Origin: Burkholderiales bacterium PBB6
GTDB taxonomy: Bacteria; Pseudomonadota; Gammaproteobacteria; Burkholderiales; Burkholderiaceae_C
Assembly (NCBI GenBank): GCA_002255925.1
Contig: NKIH01000002.1
Coordinates: forward strand, 186,001-250,000
Length of the DNA: 64,000 nt
Direction of reading: 5' to 3'
Shown piece after piece: positions 26,996 to 39,073 of this stretch; the stretch's first letter is position 1; the number at the start of each line of letters is the position of its first letter. Under the pieces are notes generated by a model. It was not told where the DNA came from and made no database searches. It saw nothing but the letters and a program-made list of their open reading frames with translations. The position numbers were made by a program, and so were the translations under genes.

Positions 26996-28345
26996 ATGAC
27001 ATTGAAGGACGAATGGCTGACCGTCGAGTCGCTCGACATGGACGCCCAGGGCGTGGCCCGCAACACCGAAGGCAAGGTCGTGTTCATCGAAGGCGCCTTG
27101 CCGGGTGAGCAGGCACTTGTGGATGTGGGCCGCAAGAAGAACCAGTGGGAACAGGCCACCCTGCGCGAGTTGCGCCAGGAAAGCGCCCAGCGCGTGAAGC
27201 CCGGGTGCCCGCATTTCGGTCTGCATGCAGGTGCCTGTGGCGGCTGCAAGATGCAGCACCTGCATGGCGCCGCCCAGGTGGCCATCAAGCAGCGCGTGCT
27301 GGAAGACAACCTGTCGCACCTGGGCAAGGTGAAAGCCGAGCGACTGCTGCGCCCGATCGAAGGCCCGACCTGGGGTTACCGGTACCGGGCGCGCCTGTCG
27401 GTGCGCTGGGTGGCCAAGAAGCAGACGGTGCTGGTGGGCTTCCATGAGCGCAAGTCACGCTATGTGGCCGACATGCAGCAGTGCGAGGTGCTGCCGCGCC
27501 ATGTCAGCAATATGCTGATGCCGCTGCGCGAGCTGGTCGGCTCGATGGACGCGCGTGAGCTGCTGCCGCAGATCGAGCTGGCCATCGGTGACGGTGTGAC
27601 GGCGCTGGTGGCACGCAACCTCGAGCCGCTGTCGGACGCCGACAAGCAGCGCCTGCGCGATTTTGCTGCCGTGCACGGTGTGCAGTGGTGGCTGCAGCCC
27701 AAGGGTCCGGACACGGTGCATCTGCTCGACGAAGGTGGCCCGGAGCTGGCCTACACGCTGCCGGAATTCGGCCTGCGCATGCCGTTCAAGCCGACCGACT
27801 TCACACAGGTCAACCACCACATCAACACGGTGCTGGTCGGGCGCGCGCTGCGTCTGCTGGACGCTCAGCCGACCGAACACGTGATCGACTGGTTCTGCGG
27901 CCTGGGCAACTTCACCTTGCCGATCGCCACGCGCGCCCGGTCGGTGCTGGGCATCGAAGGCAGCGAAGCGCTCGTGGCCCGTTCACGCCAGAACGCTGCG
28001 CTGAACGGACTGGCTGACAAGGCGCGTTTCGAAGCACGCAACCTGTTCGAGCTGTCGCCCGACGATCTGGTGTCTTACGGCCAGGCCGACAAGTGGCTGG
28101 TTGATCCGCCGCGGGAAGGCGCGTTTGCGCTGGTCAAGGCACTTGCGGATCTGCAGACCGAGCCGCGCGAGGGCTGGACGCCGCCGTCGCGCATCGTGTA
28201 CGTCAGCTGCAACCCGGCCACGCTGGCCCGTGATGCTGGTCTGCTGGTGCATGTGGCGGGTTATCGCTGCGTGATGGCGGGGGCGGTGAACATGTTCCCG
28301 CACACGGCGCACGTCGAAAGCATGGCGGTGTTCGAGCGCGCTTGA
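26996..28345 (+). CDS. rlmD: 23S rRNA (uracil-1939-C5)-methyltransferase RlmD
   Basis: The ATG at 26996 gives 449 residues. An N-terminal TRAM-like domain (about 5-60: [29 protein letters not shown]) is followed by iron-sulfur cysteines ([19 protein letters not shown], with a further cysteine near 160). The SAM-binding block [22 protein letters not shown] and the catalytic cysteine motif [12 protein letters not shown] complete the family pattern. It methylates U1939 of 23S rRNA (m5U). It occupies the place where many proteobacteria carry rpoS. Confidence 0.95.
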   Translation: MTLKDEWLTVESLDMDAQGVARNTEGKVVFIEGALPGEQALVDVGRKKNQWEQATLRELRQESAQRVKPGCPHFGLHAGACGGCKMQHLHGAAQVAIKQRVLEDNLSHLGKVKAERLLRPIEGPTWGYRYRARLSVRWVAKKQTVLVGFHERKSRYVADMQQCEVLPRHVSNMLMPLRELVGSMDARELLPQIELAIGDGVTALVARNLEPLSDADKQRLRDFAAVHGVQWWLQPKGPDTVHLLDEGGPELAYTLPEFGLRMPFKPTDFTQVNHHINTVLVGRALRLLDAQPTEHVIDWFCGLGNFTLPIATRARSVLGIEGSEALVARSRQNAALNGLADKARFEARNLFELSPDDLVSYGQADKWLVDPPREGAFALVKALADLQTEPREGWTPPSRIVYVSCNPATLARDAGLLVHVAGYRCVMAGAVNMFPHTAHVESMAVFERA

Positions 28346-28365
28346 GCCGCTTTGCCGCGCCAATG

Positions 28366-28393
28366 AAAAAGGGGCTCCGAGGAGCCCCTTTTT
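28366..28393. terminator. Bidirectional terminator between rlmD and the BI-1 gene
   Basis: AAAAAGGGGCTC pairs with GAGCCCCTTTTT around CGAG, between two convergent genes. A and T runs on both sides allow it to act on both strands. Confidence 0.93.
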
Positions 28394-28414
28394 GATTTTC
28401 AGCCGTTGCCGAGA

Positions 28415-29110
28415 TCAGTCGCGCTCGCCACCCAGCACGCCCAGCAGCACCAGCAGGTTCTGGAACACGTTGTAGATGTCCAGGTAGATGGCCAGCGTGG
28501 CAGAGATGTAGTTCGTCTCGCCGCCGTCGATCACGCGCTTGATGTCATAGAGCATGAACGCCGAGAACAGCGCGATGCACACTGCCGACAAGGTCAGCAT
28601 CAGCGCGGTGGACTGGAAGAAGAAGTTGATCAGGCCGACCGCGAACACCACGACCGCGCCAATCATCAGGAACTTGCCCATGCCCGACAGGTCACGCTTG
28701 ATGACCGACGCCAACGTGGCCATGGCGAAAAACACGCCAGCCGTGCCGCCGAAGGCGATCATGATCAGCGACGTGCCGTTCTTGAAGCCCAGCACCATGC
28801 CGAGCAGGCGGGCGAGCATCAAACCCATGAAGAAGGTGAACGCCAGCAGCACCGGCACGCCGGCAGCAGAGTTCTTGGTCTTCTCGATGGCGAACATGAA
28901 GCCGAATGCGCCGACCATGAACAGCACCAGGCTCATGCCCGAACCCATGGCAGCCGCGAAGCCGGTGGCCACACCCAGCCAGGCGCCCAGCACGGTAGGC
29001 ACCATCGACAGGGCCAGCAGGCCGTAGGTATTGCGCAGCACACGGTTGCGCTGTGCCGTCGACGAGCCGCCGACGGAGATGTCTTGCACCAGGTGCAGGT
29101 CTTGATTCAT
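28415..29110 (-). CDS. Bax inhibitor-1 (BI-1/YccA) family membrane protein
   Basis: The start at 29110 (MNQDLHLVQDISVGG) has GGAGG seven bases upstream and gives 231 residues. Seven hydrophobic segments are predicted, with the BI-1 pattern: LRNTYGLLALSMVPTVLGAWLG at the first helix and a C-terminal helix with LAIYLDIYNVFQNLL. E. coli YccA, in this family, is a substrate and modulator of FtsH; others conduct calcium or protons. The ftsH gene lies 8 kb away in this window, but direct linkage is not shown. It is divergent from carA with about 300 bases between them. Confidence 0.92.
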   Translation of the reverse strand: MNQDLHLVQDISVGGSSTAQRNRVLRNTYGLLALSMVPTVLGAWLGVATGFAAAMGSGMSLVLFMVGAFGFMFAIEKTKNSAAGVPVLLAFTFFMGLMLARLLGMVLGFKNGTSLIMIAFGGTAGVFFAMATLASVIKRDLSGMGKFLMIGAVVVFAVGLINFFFQSTALMLTLSAVCIALFSAFMLYDIKRVIDGGETNYISATLAIYLDIYNVFQNLLVLLGVLGGERD

Positions 29111-29262
29111 GGAACCTCCAGAAATGATCCGGCATATAGCAGTGATGCCATGCCATGGGGTGTGAGACACCGCTAGCCTGATTCTAGTTCCCGAGCAGTG
29201 CGGAATCGTCGGGCAGAGGGCCTTTGATCGGTGTCAGACTGGCGTCATGAAGTGGAGTCGGC

Positions 29263-29316
29263 TATACTCAGCGGGTTTACCCCAAAACATAAGCCGCCCA
29301 GCGAAATCTCGCTTTT
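29263..29316 (+). promoter_or_regulatory. Putative carA leader: -10 box and small hairpin
   Basis: TATACT (29263-29268) could be a -10 element, though no good -35 is visible at the right distance. About 30 bases downstream a five-base-pair hairpin (AGCGA, AATC, TCGCT) is followed by three T residues. Pyrimidine-dependent attenuation is possible but unsupported. The rest of the 300-base gap shows nothing else I can name. Confidence 0.35.
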
Positions 29317-29409
29317 GACCTTCCTTGCCGAGCCCGGCGTTGACGCTTCCGACGTGAGACGGACAGCGCGCGGGCAACGGGCTGGGCGTGCGAACACCGG
29401 AGTTCCCCC

Positions 29410-30582
29410 TTGCTGCCCGTACTGCCCCCCGCAATCCTTGCACTCGCAGACGGCACGGTCTTTTCCGGCACCTCGATCGGCTCTACCGGCCACACGGTCG
29501 GTGAAGTGGTGTTCAACACCGCGCTCACCGGCTACCAGGAAATCCTCACTGACCCGAGCTACTGCCAGCAGATCGTCACCCTGACGTACCCGCACATTGG
29601 CAACTACGGCGTCAACTTCGAGGACGTCGAGGCGCAGAAAGTCCATGCCGCTGGCTTGATCATCAAAGATCTGCCGGTCCGAGTCTCGAACTTCCGCCAA
29701 TCGCAGACGCTGTCCGAGTACCTGCGTGCCGAAGGCACCGTGGCCATCGCCGACATCGACACGCGCCGCCTGACGCGCGTTCTGCGCACCACGGGCGCAC
29801 AGAACGGCTGCATCGCGACGTTCGCTGCTGGTTACGAAGTGACCGAGGCCGACATCGCCAACGCCATCGCGCGTGCCAAGGGCGCGCCGAACATGGCGGG
29901 CCAGGATCTGGCGCAGGTGGTGACGGTGGCTCAGCCCTACGAGTGGGTGGAGACCGAGTGGAAGCTGGCCCGTGAAGACGGCACGCCCGGCTACGGCACG
30001 CTGACCAACCCGAAGTTCCACGTCGTGGCGTATGACTTTGGCGTGAAGCGCAACATCCTGCGCATGCTGGCCGAGCGCGGCTGCAAGGTCACGGTGGTGC
30101 CGGCCAAGACGCCTGCTGCCGACGTGCTGAAGTACCAGCCGGACGGCATCTTCCTGTCGAACGGCCCGGGCGACCCCCAGCCTTGCGACTACGCCATTGA
30201 AGCCGCCAAGACTCTGATCGACACCGGCATCCCGACCTTCGGTATCTGCCTGGGTCACCAGATCATGGCGCTGGCTTCCGGCGCCAAGACCTTCAAGATG
30301 AAGTTCGGCCACCACGGTGCGAACCACCCAGTGAAGGACCTGGACAACCAGCGCGTGTCGATCACCAGCCAGAACCACGGTTTTGCGGTGGACGCTGATT
30401 CGCTGCCGGCCAACCTGCGCCCAACGCACATCAGCCTGTTCGACGGCACGCTGCAGGGCCTGGCCCGCACCGACAAGCCGGCGTTCTGCTTCCAGGGTCA
30501 CCCGGAAGCTTCGCCCGGCCCGCACGACATTGCCTACCTGTTTGACCGGTTCACCGGTCTGATGGCGGACAACAAGCGCTGA
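29410..30582 (+). CDS. carA: Carbamoyl phosphate synthase small subunit
   Basis: The start is TTG at 29410 with GGAG seven bases upstream, giving 390 residues. The N-terminal domain ([34 protein letters not shown]) docks onto CarB. The C-terminal class I glutamine amidotransferase has [10 protein letters not shown], the nucleophile cysteine in [12 protein letters not shown] and the His/Glu pair in [12 protein letters not shown]. It releases ammonia from glutamine for carbamoyl phosphate, feeding arginine and pyrimidine synthesis. A LysE-type exporter gene separates it from carB. Confidence 0.98.
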   Translation: MLPVLPPAILALADGTVFSGTSIGSTGHTVGEVVFNTALTGYQEILTDPSYCQQIVTLTYPHIGNYGVNFEDVEAQKVHAAGLIIKDLPVRVSNFRQSQTLSEYLRAEGTVAIADIDTRRLTRVLRTTGAQNGCIATFAAGYEVTEADIANAIARAKGAPNMAGQDLAQVVTVAQPYEWVETEWKLAREDGTPGYGTLTNPKFHVVAYDFGVKRNILRMLAERGCKVTVVPAKTPAADVLKYQPDGIFLSNGPGDPQPCDYAIEAAKTLIDTGIPTFGICLGHQIMALASGAKTFKMKFGHHGANHPVKDLDNQRVSITSQNHGFAVDADSLPANLRPTHISLFDGTLQGLARTDKPAFCFQGHPEASPGPHDIAYLFDRFTGLMADNKR

Positions 30583-30615
30583 ACGACACCGAGCGACATC
30601 GAAGGACACGCGGCT

Positions 30616-31257
30616 GTGCTGGGCATCACTGACCTTGGAACCTACGTGCTGGGAACGATCGCCATCGTTCTGCTGCCGGGGCCGAACTCCTTGTTCGTGC
30701 TGTCGGTGGCGGCGCGGCGCGGTGTGCGGCCCGGTTATGCCGGTGCCTGCGGCGTGTTCCTCGGCGATGCCATCCTGATGCTGCTGGCGGCCCTGGGTGC
30801 TGCGTCGCTGCTGAAGGCGGTGCCGGCGCTGTTCCTGGTGATCAAGGTGGTAGGTGCCACCTACCTGGGTTGGCTAGGCGTGCAGTTGCTGATCGGCGCC
30901 TGGCGGCGCTGGCGCGGGGAGGTGTCTGCTGACACCACCGCTGCGCTGGACCTGAGCCAGCCGTTCCGCAAGGCGCTGTTCATCAGCCTGCTGAACCCCA
31001 AGGCCATCCTGTTCTTCGTGTCGTTCTTCATCCAGTTTGTCGATCCTGCCTACCCGCAGCCTGCGCTGACCTTCCTCGGGTTGGGGCTGATCGCGCAGAC
31101 CTGCAGCGCCGTCTACCTGTCGGTGCTGATTTTTGCTGGTGCCCGGTTGTCCGCAGCGTTCGCTGCCAGACGCCGCACCGCCAGCCTGGCGGCCTCCGGT
31201 GTCGGAGCGCTGTTCCTTGGCTTCGGTGCCAAGCTCGCCACGGCCAGCATCGGCTGA
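30616..31257 (+). CDS. LysE/RhtB family amino-acid exporter (LeuE-like)
   Basis: The start is GTG at 30616, 33 bases after carA, with GAAGGA upstream. The 213-residue protein has six hydrophobic segments and the family signature IAIVLLPGPNSLFVLSVAARRGVRPGYAGACG near the N-terminus, plus LISLLNPKAILFFVSFF. Closest in pattern are LeuE-type leucine exporters, but the substrate is not certain. It lies between carA and carB on the same strand, with 33-base gaps on either side, so all three are likely cotranscribed. Confidence 0.87.
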   Translation: MLGITDLGTYVLGTIAIVLLPGPNSLFVLSVAARRGVRPGYAGACGVFLGDAILMLLAALGAASLLKAVPALFLVIKVVGATYLGWLGVQLLIGAWRRWRGEVSADTTAALDLSQPFRKALFISLLNPKAILFFVSFFIQFVDPAYPQPALTFLGLGLIAQTCSAVYLSVLIFAGARLSAAFAARRRTASLAASGVGALFLGFGAKLATASIG

Positions 31258-31290
31258 GCCCGCGCTCGAACAATTTGAAAAGAAAAGACC

Positions 31291-34200
31291 ATGCCTAAGC
31301 GTTCCGACCTCAAAAGCATCCTGATCATTGGCGCCGGCCCGATCATCATCGGCCAGGCCTGCGAGTTCGATTACTCGGGCGCCCAGGCCTGCAAGGCGCT
31401 GCGTGAAGAGGGTTACCGCGTCATCCTGGTGAACAGCAACCCTGCCACCATCATGACCGACCCGGACACGGCCGACGTCACCTACATCGAGCCCATCACC
31501 TGGCAGGTGGTCGAGAAGATCATCGCCAAGGAGCGCCCGGATGCGGTGCTGCCGACCATGGGTGGTCAGACGGCGCTGAACTGCGCGCTGGATCTGCACA
31601 AGCACGGCGTGCTGGACAAGTACAAGGTCGAGATGATCGGTGCCAATGAGCACGCCATCGAGAAGGCTGAAGACCGCCTGAAGTTCAAGGACGCGATGAC
31701 CAAGATCGGTCTCGGCTCCGCGAAGTCGGGCATCGCCCACTCGATGGACGAGGCCTGGGCTGTCCAGAAGAGCATCCTGGCCGACATCGGCGGCTCCGGC
31801 TTCCCGATGGTGATCCGCCCCAGCTTCACGCTCGGCGGCACGGGTGGCGGCATTGCCTACAACCCGGAAGAGTTCGAAGAAATCTGCAAGCGTGGTCTGG
31901 ACCTGTCGCCGACCAAGGAGCTGCTGATCGAAGAATCGCTGATCGGCTGGAAAGAGTACGAGATGGAAGTGGTTCGCGACAAGGCGGACAACTGCATCAT
32001 CGTCTGCTCGATCGAGAACCTGGACCCGATGGGCATCCACACCGGTGACTCCATTACCGTGGCCCCGGCCCAGACGCTGACCGACAAGGAATACCAGCTG
32101 CTGCGCAACGCCTCGATCGCCATCCTGCGCGAAATCGGCGTCGACACCGGCGGCTCGAACGTGCAGTTCTCGATCAACCCGCGCGACGGCCGCATGGTGG
32201 TCATCGAGATGAACCCGCGCGTGTCTCGCTCGTCGGCGCTGGCCTCCAAGGCCACCGGCTTCCCGATCGCCAAGATCGCTGCCAAGCTGGCCGTGGGCTA
32301 CACGCTCGACGAGCTGCGCAACGACATCACCGGCGGCGTGACCCCGGCGTCGTTCGAGCCGTCGATCGACTACGTCGTCACCAAGATCCCGCGTTTCGCC
32401 TTCGAGAAGTTCCCGGCCGCTGATTCGCACCTGACCACCCAGATGAAGTCGGTGGGTGAGGTGATGGCCATGGGCCGCACCTTCCAGGAATCGTTCCAGA
32501 AGGCCCTGCGTGGTCTGGAAACCGGCATCGACGGCCTGAGCGAGCGCTCGACCGACCGCGAAGAGATCGTCGAGGAAATCGGCGAAGCTGGCCCGGAGCG
32601 CATCCTGTACGTGGGTGACGCCTTCCGCATCGGCATGACCCTCGAAGAGATCTTCGAGGAAACGGCGATCGACCCCTGGTTCCTGGCCCAGATTGAGCAG
32701 ATCATCCAGGCCGAACAAGCCCTGGGCGGCCGCACGCTGGAAAGCCTGTCGAAGGCCGAGCTGTACTTCCTCAAGCGCAAGGGCTTCTCCGACCGCCGCC
32801 TGGCCAAGCTGCTGGGCACCAACCAGCATGAAGTGCGCGCCAAGCGCCATGCGCTGGGTGTGCGTCCGGTCTACAAGCGTGTCGACACCTGCGCGGCCGA
32901 GTTCGCCACGCAGACGGCCTACATGTATTCCACGTACGACGAGGAATGCGAAGCCGAGCCGACCAACAAGAAGAAGATCATGGTGCTGGGCGGTGGCCCG
33001 AACCGCATTGGTCAGGGCATCGAGTTCGACTACTGCTGCGTCCATGCTGCCCTCGCCATGCGCGAAGACGGCTACGAGACCATCATGGTCAACTGCAACC
33101 CGGAAACGGTCTCCACCGACTACGACACCTCCGACCGCCTGTACTTCGAGCCGGTGACGCTGGAAGACGTGCTGGAAATCGTGGCCAAGGAACAGCCGGT
33201 TGGCGTGATCGTGCAGTACGGCGGCCAGACCCCGTTGAAGCTCGCGCTCGACCTGGAACGTGCCGGCGTGCCCATCATCGGCACCACGCCTGACAGCATC
33301 GACGTGGCTGAAGACCGTGAGCGTTTCCAGCAACTGCTGCACACGCTCGGCCTGAAGCAGCCGCCGAACCGCACGGCCCGCACCGAAGAAGCCGCGCTGA
33401 AGCTGGCCCAGGAAATCGGCTATCCGCTGGTGGTGCGCCCGAGCTACGTGCTGGGCGGCCGCGCGATGGAAATCGTGCACGGCGACAAGGACCTGGAGCG
33501 CTACATGCGCGAAGCCGTCCGCGTGTCGGAAAAGTCACCGGTGCTGCTGGACCGCTTCCTCGATGACGCCATCGAAGTCGACGTCGACTGCATCAGCGAC
33601 GGCGTCGACGTGATGATCGGCGGCATCATGGAACACATCGAACAGGCTGGTGTGCACTCGGGCGACTCCGCCTGCTCGCTGCCGCCGTATTCGCTGTCCA
33701 AGTCGCTGCAAGACGAATTGCGCCGCCAGACCGCCGAGATGGCCAAGGCCCTGAAGGTCATCGGCCTGATGAACGTGCAGTTCGCCATCCAGGGCGAAGG
33801 CGATGACGCCATCGTCTACGTGCTGGAAGTGAACCCGCGTGCCTCGCGCACCGTGCCGTTCGTCTCCAAGGCCACCGGCCAACCGCTGGCCAAGATCGCA
33901 GCCCGCTGCATGGCCGGCCAGAAGCTGGTGGACCAGCGCGGCAAGGACGGCCAGATGCCCCATGAGGTCATCCCGCCGTACTTCAGCGTAAAGGAAGCCG
34001 TCTTCCCGTTCAACAAGTTCCCGGGTGTTGACCCGATCCTTGGCCCGGAAATGCGCTCCACCGGCGAGGTGATGGGCGTGGCCTACAGCTTCGGCGAAGC
34101 CATGCTGAAGAGCCAGCTGGGTGCGGGCTCGCGCCTGCCCGAGCAGGGCACGGTCGTCATCACCGTGAAGAACAACGACAAGGACCGCGCGGTGAAGATT

Positions 34201-34545
34201 GCCAGCGAACTGGTCGATCTGGGCTTCAACGTGGTGGCCACCAAGGGCACGGCTGCGGCCATCGCCGAAGCCGGCGTGCCGGTGAAGGTGGTGAACAAGG
34301 TCAAGGACGGTCGTCCGCACATCGCCGACCTGATCAAGGCCGGCGACATCCAGCTGGTGTTCACCACGGTCGATGAAACGCGCACGGCCATCGCCGACTC
34401 GCGCTACATCCGCACGGCTGCCCTGGCCAACCGCGTGACCTACTACACCACGATGGCCGGCTGCGAGGCCGCGACCGAAGCCCTGAAGCACCAGGACGAT
34501 CTGCAGGTCCTGTCGCTGCAGGAACTCCACAAGGCGCTGGGCTGA
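31291..34545 (+). CDS. carB: Carbamoyl phosphate synthase large subunit
   Basis: The 1084-residue protein has the duplicated ATP-grasp layout. Each half begins with a biotin-carboxylase-like fold: [20 protein letters not shown] in the first and [19 protein letters not shown] in the second. Matching glycine-rich phosphate loops follow ([10 protein letters not shown] and [10 protein letters not shown]), with an oligomerisation region in the middle. The C-terminal MGS-like allosteric domain (about 940-1084, [23 protein letters not shown] onward) normally binds UMP, ornithine or IMP. The enzyme makes carbamoyl phosphate from bicarbonate, two ATP and ammonia supplied by CarA. Confidence 0.98.
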   Translation: MPKRSDLKSILIIGAGPIIIGQACEFDYSGAQACKALREEGYRVILVNSNPATIMTDPDTADVTYIEPITWQVVEKIIAKERPDAVLPTMGGQTALNCALDLHKHGVLDKYKVEMIGANEHAIEKAEDRLKFKDAMTKIGLGSAKSGIAHSMDEAWAVQKSILADIGGSGFPMVIRPSFTLGGTGGGIAYNPEEFEEICKRGLDLSPTKELLIEESLIGWKEYEMEVVRDKADNCIIVCSIENLDPMGIHTGDSITVAPAQTLTDKEYQLLRNASIAILREIGVDTGGSNVQFSINPRDGRMVVIEMNPRVSRSSALASKATGFPIAKIAAKLAVGYTLDELRNDITGGVTPASFEPSIDYVVTKIPRFAFEKFPAADSHLTTQMKSVGEVMAMGRTFQESFQKALRGLETGIDGLSERSTDREEIVEEIGEAGPERILYVGDAFRIGMTLEEIFEETAIDPWFLAQIEQIIQAEQALGGRTLESLSKAELYFLKRKGFSDRRLAKLLGTNQHEVRAKRHALGVRPVYKRVDTCAAEFATQTAYMYSTYDEECEAEPTNKKKIMVLGGGPNRIGQGIEFDYCCVHAALAMREDGYETIMVNCNPETVSTDYDTSDRLYFEPVTLEDVLEIVAKEQPVGVIVQYGGQTPLKLALDLERAGVPIIGTTPDSIDVAEDRERFQQLLHTLGLKQPPNRTARTEEAALKLAQEIGYPLVVRPSYVLGGRAMEIVHGDKDLERYMREAVRVSEKSPVLLDRFLDDAIEVDVDCISDGVDVMIGGIMEHIEQAGVHSGDSACSLPPYSLSKSLQDELRRQTAEMAKALKVIGLMNVQFAIQGEGDDAIVYVLEVNPRASRTVPFVSKATGQPLAKIAARCMAGQKLVDQRGKDGQMPHEVIPPYFSVKEAVFPFNKFPGVDPILGPEMRSTGEVMGVAYSFGEAMLKSQLGAGSRLPEQGTVVITVKNNDKDRAVKIASELVDLGFNVVATKGTAAAIAEAGVPVKVVNKVKDGRPHIADLIKAGDIQLVFTTVDETRTAIADSRYIRTAALANRVTYYTTMAGCEAATEALKHQDDLQVLSLQELHKALG

Positions 34546-34617
34546 GGCGTGCTGGCATGAGGGTCAGGCTGGAGGCCTGATTCCTCTGATCTGCACTACA
34601 CTGCCGCCTTCAGCGCT

Positions 34618-34664
34618 CCGCCGCCCATGCGGTCCTTCCGGACCGGTGGCGGCGGTTTGCATTT
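34618..34664 (+). terminator. Two-tier hairpin between carB and greA
   Basis: An outer eight-base-pair stem (CCGCCGCC with GGCGGCGG, 34618-34625/34648-34655) encloses an inner hairpin (CGGTCC, TTCC, GGACCG, 34630-34645). TTTGCATTTT follows. It could end the carB transcript or act as a leader attenuator for greA, which starts 23 bases later. Confidence 0.6.
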
Positions 34665-34686
34665 TGAGTCACGTGATCCATTCCCC

Positions 34687-35163
34687 ATGAGCACCATTCC
34701 CATCACCAAGCGCGGCGCTGAAAAGCTCAAGGACGAGCTGCATCGTCTGAAGACCGTCGAGCGGCATGCCGTGATCCAGGCGATTGCCGAAGCGCGCGCT
34801 CAGGGCGACCTGTCTGAAAACGCCGAGTACGACGCCGCCAAGGACAAGCAGGGCTTCATCGAAGGCCGCATCCTCGAGATCGAAGGCAAGCTGGCTGCCG
34901 CCCAGATCATCGACCCGAGCACGCTGGATGCCGGTGGTCGCGTGGTGTTTGGCGCCACGCTCGATCTGGAAGATGAAGACACCGGTGCCAAGGTCACCTA
35001 TCAGATCGTCGGCGACGACGAGGCTGACCTGAAGCTGGGCCTGATCTCGATCAGCTCGCCCATCGCCCGCGCCTTGATCGGCAAGGTTGAAGGCGACGTC
35101 GCCGAAGTGCGCGCACCCGGTGGCCTGCGCCACTACGAAGTGGTGACCGTTCGCTACCTCTGA
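34687..35163 (+). CDS. greA: Transcription elongation factor GreA
   Basis: The start at 34687 ([18 protein letters not shown]) gives 158 residues, exactly the usual length. The N-terminal coiled coil carries the acidic tip [13 protein letters not shown], which reaches the RNA polymerase active site. The C-terminal FKBP-like domain follows ([17 protein letters not shown] to the end). It stimulates cleavage of backtracked RNA. It often follows carB in proteobacteria. Confidence 0.98.
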   Translation: MSTIPITKRGAEKLKDELHRLKTVERHAVIQAIAEARAQGDLSENAEYDAAKDKQGFIEGRILEIEGKLAAAQIIDPSTLDAGGRVVFGATLDLEDEDTGAKVTYQIVGDDEADLKLGLISISSPIARALIGKVEGDVAEVRAPGGLRHYEVVTVRYL

Positions 35164-35168
35164 GACAC

Positions 35169-35627
35169 ATGTCGACCTGGCACGACACCGTTCGACGCCT
35201 GACCCCGCCCGTGTGGGCCGGGGTGCTGTTGTGCATCGCCTTTCTGGCCACGCCGGCGCCTTTCGCCACCCTGGCCAGCGCGGATGCCGGACGGGTGGTC
35301 GGCCACATGTTTGCGCGTGAGGCGCCACTCAGCCTGTTGCTGGCGGTTGTGGTGCTGATGCTGGAGCGGCGTCGCACGCTGGCGCAGCCCAACGGCGACG
35401 TGGCGAGCCCGTTCACCGCCCCTGTGATGCTGTCGCTGCTGACGTTGGCCTGCACGGTGGTTGGTTATTACGCCTTGCAGCCCTTGATGGCGCAGGCGCG
35501 CCTCGGGCAAGGGGCGCTGAGCTTCGGCCAGCTGCATGCCATCAGCCTGGGCTTGTTCGGCGTGAAGATGCTGGCCGTGTGCTGGCTCGCCGTGCTGGCT
35601 GTGCGTCCCCCAGACACGTCACGCTGA
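35169..35627 (+). CDS. DUF4149 family membrane protein
   Basis: The gene begins five bases after the greA stop. The 152-residue protein has four hydrophobic segments (about 14-32, 50-66, 84-106 and 128-146) and no signal peptide. The pattern AGVLLCIAFLATPAPFA with GRVVGHMFARE is typical of DUF4149, a family of unknown function regularly found after greA or beside yhbY in betaproteobacteria. It is probably an inner-membrane protein. No catalytic motif is seen. Confidence 0.8.
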   Translation: MSTWHDTVRRLTPPVWAGVLLCIAFLATPAPFATLASADAGRVVGHMFAREAPLSLLLAVVVLMLERRRTLAQPNGDVASPFTAPVMLSLLTLACTVVGYYALQPLMAQARLGQGALSFGQLHAISLGLFGVKMLAVCWLAVLAVRPPDTSR

Positions 35628-35659
35628 CACCTGCGGCCGGTGGTTGCCCCACGGCCGGA

Positions 35660-35686
35660 CGAAAAAAAGCGCCCGGGTGGGCGCTT
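35660..35686 (-). terminator. Intrinsic terminator after yhbY
   Basis: On the minus strand AAGCGCCC, a four-base loop and GGGCGCTT are followed by five further T residues. It lies between the convergent DUF4149 and yhbY genes. Confidence 0.85.
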
Positions 35687-35726
35687 GGGTGATGCTCAGC
35701 GCCGGAGGGCGCCAGGGCTCAGCGGG

Positions 35727-36200
35727 TCAGCGGCTCTGGGCCTTCTTCTTGACGCTGGTCGCGCGCACCCGGGTGCGCTTGATCTGGCCACCGACAGTCA
35801 CCCGCTGGTTGCCGTGCACCGTGACCGTCTTGACGGTGGGGCGCGGGCTGCCCTTGGCAAAGGTCACCAGCTTCACGGAGCGTGAGCCGGGCTTGCGCTC
35901 GGGGTTTTCAGCTTTTTCCTTCGGCGGCATGGGCCGCCAAAGCACCAGCAACTTGCCAATGTGCTGGATCGGCGCAGCATCAAGCTGGTCGGCCAGCGTG
36001 ACCAGCATCGCTTCGCGGGCGACGCGGTCATCGGAGAAAACGCGGATCTTGATCAAGCCGTGCGCTTTGAGTGCGGCATCGGTTTCCTTGATGATGGCGG
36101 GGGTCAGTCCCTCGGACCCGATCATGACGACCGGATCGAGGTGGTGGGCGTCGCCGCGCTTATCTTTGCGTTCGGCAGGCGTGAGTTGTATCGCAGACAT
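35727..36200 (-). CDS. yhbY: CRM-domain RNA-binding protein (YhbY family) with basic C-terminal extension
   Basis: Residues 1-95 match the CRS1-YhbY (CRM) domain: [32 protein letters not shown], with the family GxxG-type loop region as MIGSEG, and [11 protein letters not shown]. The total of 157 residues exceeds the 97 of E. coli YhbY. The extra 60 residues are rich in Lys/Arg ([20 protein letters not shown]). YhbY binds pre-50S ribosomal particles. It is divergent from rlmE, a 23S rRNA methyltransferase gene, with 20 bases between the starts, which agrees with a ribosome-assembly role. Confidence 0.9.
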   Translation of the reverse strand: MSAIQLTPAERKDKRGDAHHLDPVVMIGSEGLTPAIIKETDAALKAHGLIKIRVFSDDRVAREAMLVTLADQLDAAPIQHIGKLLVLWRPMPPKEKAENPERKPGSRSVKLVTFAKGSPRPTVKTVTVHGNQRVTVGGQIKRTRVRATSVKKKAQSR

Positions 36201-36220
36201 CCTCGTATTATCCCCTCAAC

Positions 36221-36895
36221 ATGAAAATCGACACAAAAAGCAAGAAGGTCAACAAGGCATGGATGCACGACCATGTCACAGACCCCTGGGTGCGCCTGGC
36301 GCAAAAGGAAGGTTACCGGGCCCGTGCCGCGTTCAAACTCAAGGAGATTGACGAGGCATTCAACCTGTTCCGGCCTGGCCAGGTGGTGGTCGACCTGGGT
36401 GCCAGCCCCGGCGCCTGGAGCCAGTATCTCCGACGTCGGTTTGCGCCCAAGGTGGCGGGTGTGGGTGGCGCCGCCACGGGCCAGCTTGACGGCACCATCA
36501 TCGCCCTCGACCTGCTGGACTTCGCGCCGATCGACGGCGTGATCTTCATCCAGGGCGATTTTGGCGAGGATGAGGTCCTGGCGAAGCTGGAAACCGAGTT
36601 GGCCAGCCGGCCGGTCGACGTGGTGGTGTCCGACATGGCGCCGAACCTGTCGGGCGTGGCCAGCACCGACGCTGCGCGCATCCAGAACCTGATTGAGCTG
36701 GCGATCGACTTCTCCTCCAACCACCTCAAGCCCGAGGGGGCGCTGGTCGCCAAGATCTTCCACGGCGGGGCCTACGAGCCTTGCGTGGCCTTGTTCAAGA
36801 GCACATTCCGGGTCGTCAAGACGTTCAAGCCGAAGTCCTCGCGGGATCGTTCGTCTGAAACCTTTTTGATCGGGCTGGGTCTCAAGAAGCGCTGA
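36221..36895 (+). CDS. rlmE: 23S rRNA (uridine-2552-2'-O)-methyltransferase RlmE
   Basis: The 224-residue protein is of RrmJ/FtsJ type: [13 protein letters not shown] with the first catalytic lysine, [15 protein letters not shown] for SAM binding, [11 protein letters not shown] with the catalytic aspartate, VAKIFHGG with the second lysine, and [10 protein letters not shown] with the glutamate. This completes the K-D-K-E tetrad. A 10-residue insertion ([10 protein letters not shown]) follows the SAM motif. It methylates U2552 during 50S assembly. The next gene is ftsH, as in many proteobacteria. Confidence 0.97.
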   Translation: MKIDTKSKKVNKAWMHDHVTDPWVRLAQKEGYRARAAFKLKEIDEAFNLFRPGQVVVDLGASPGAWSQYLRRRFAPKVAGVGGAATGQLDGTIIALDLLDFAPIDGVIFIQGDFGEDEVLAKLETELASRPVDVVVSDMAPNLSGVASTDAARIQNLIELAIDFSSNHLKPEGALVAKIFHGGAYEPCVALFKSTFRVVKTFKPKSSRDRSSETFLIGLGLKKR

Positions 36896-37051
36896 GACTG
36901 AGGCTTGACCTGTGAAAGTTGACTCTGCACAGGGGCCAGTTCCGGGCATCGCGGGGGCTTGACTCGTCTAGAATCGCCCCCATATGCGGTGTATCGATGC
37001 ACAGAAGTTTCTGTCTGCGTCAGCGTACATGGATCAATTGAAGGAGCCGCG

Positions 37052-38956
<1,905 letters not shown>

Positions 38957-38973
38957 CGCTGCACAACCACACT

Positions 38974-39015
38974 CGGGCGAGTTGAATCGCCCGCGACGGG
39001 GCCGAGAGGCCCCGT
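38974..39015 (+). terminator. Tandem hairpins between ftsH and folP
   Basis: Two consecutive stems are seen: CGGGCGA/TCGCCCG (38974-38993) and ACGGGGCC/GGCCCCGT with a GAGA loop (38996-39015). Only a short pyrimidine tail (TCCTCATTCC) follows. Termination may be partial, because folP and glmM commonly share the ftsH transcript. Confidence 0.5.
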
Positions 39016-39073
39016 TCCTCATTCCCGGCTCGCCCTTGCTGGCGGCCTTGTTTCCATAGCCGTCGAAGCATCC

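Noticed and set aside
30874..33480. An 868-codon open frame on the minus strand opposite carB
   Set aside because: carB is unmistakable on the plus strand. High GC leaves the opposite strand free of stops, and the translated product is a His/Arg/Leu-rich sequence with no recognisable domain.
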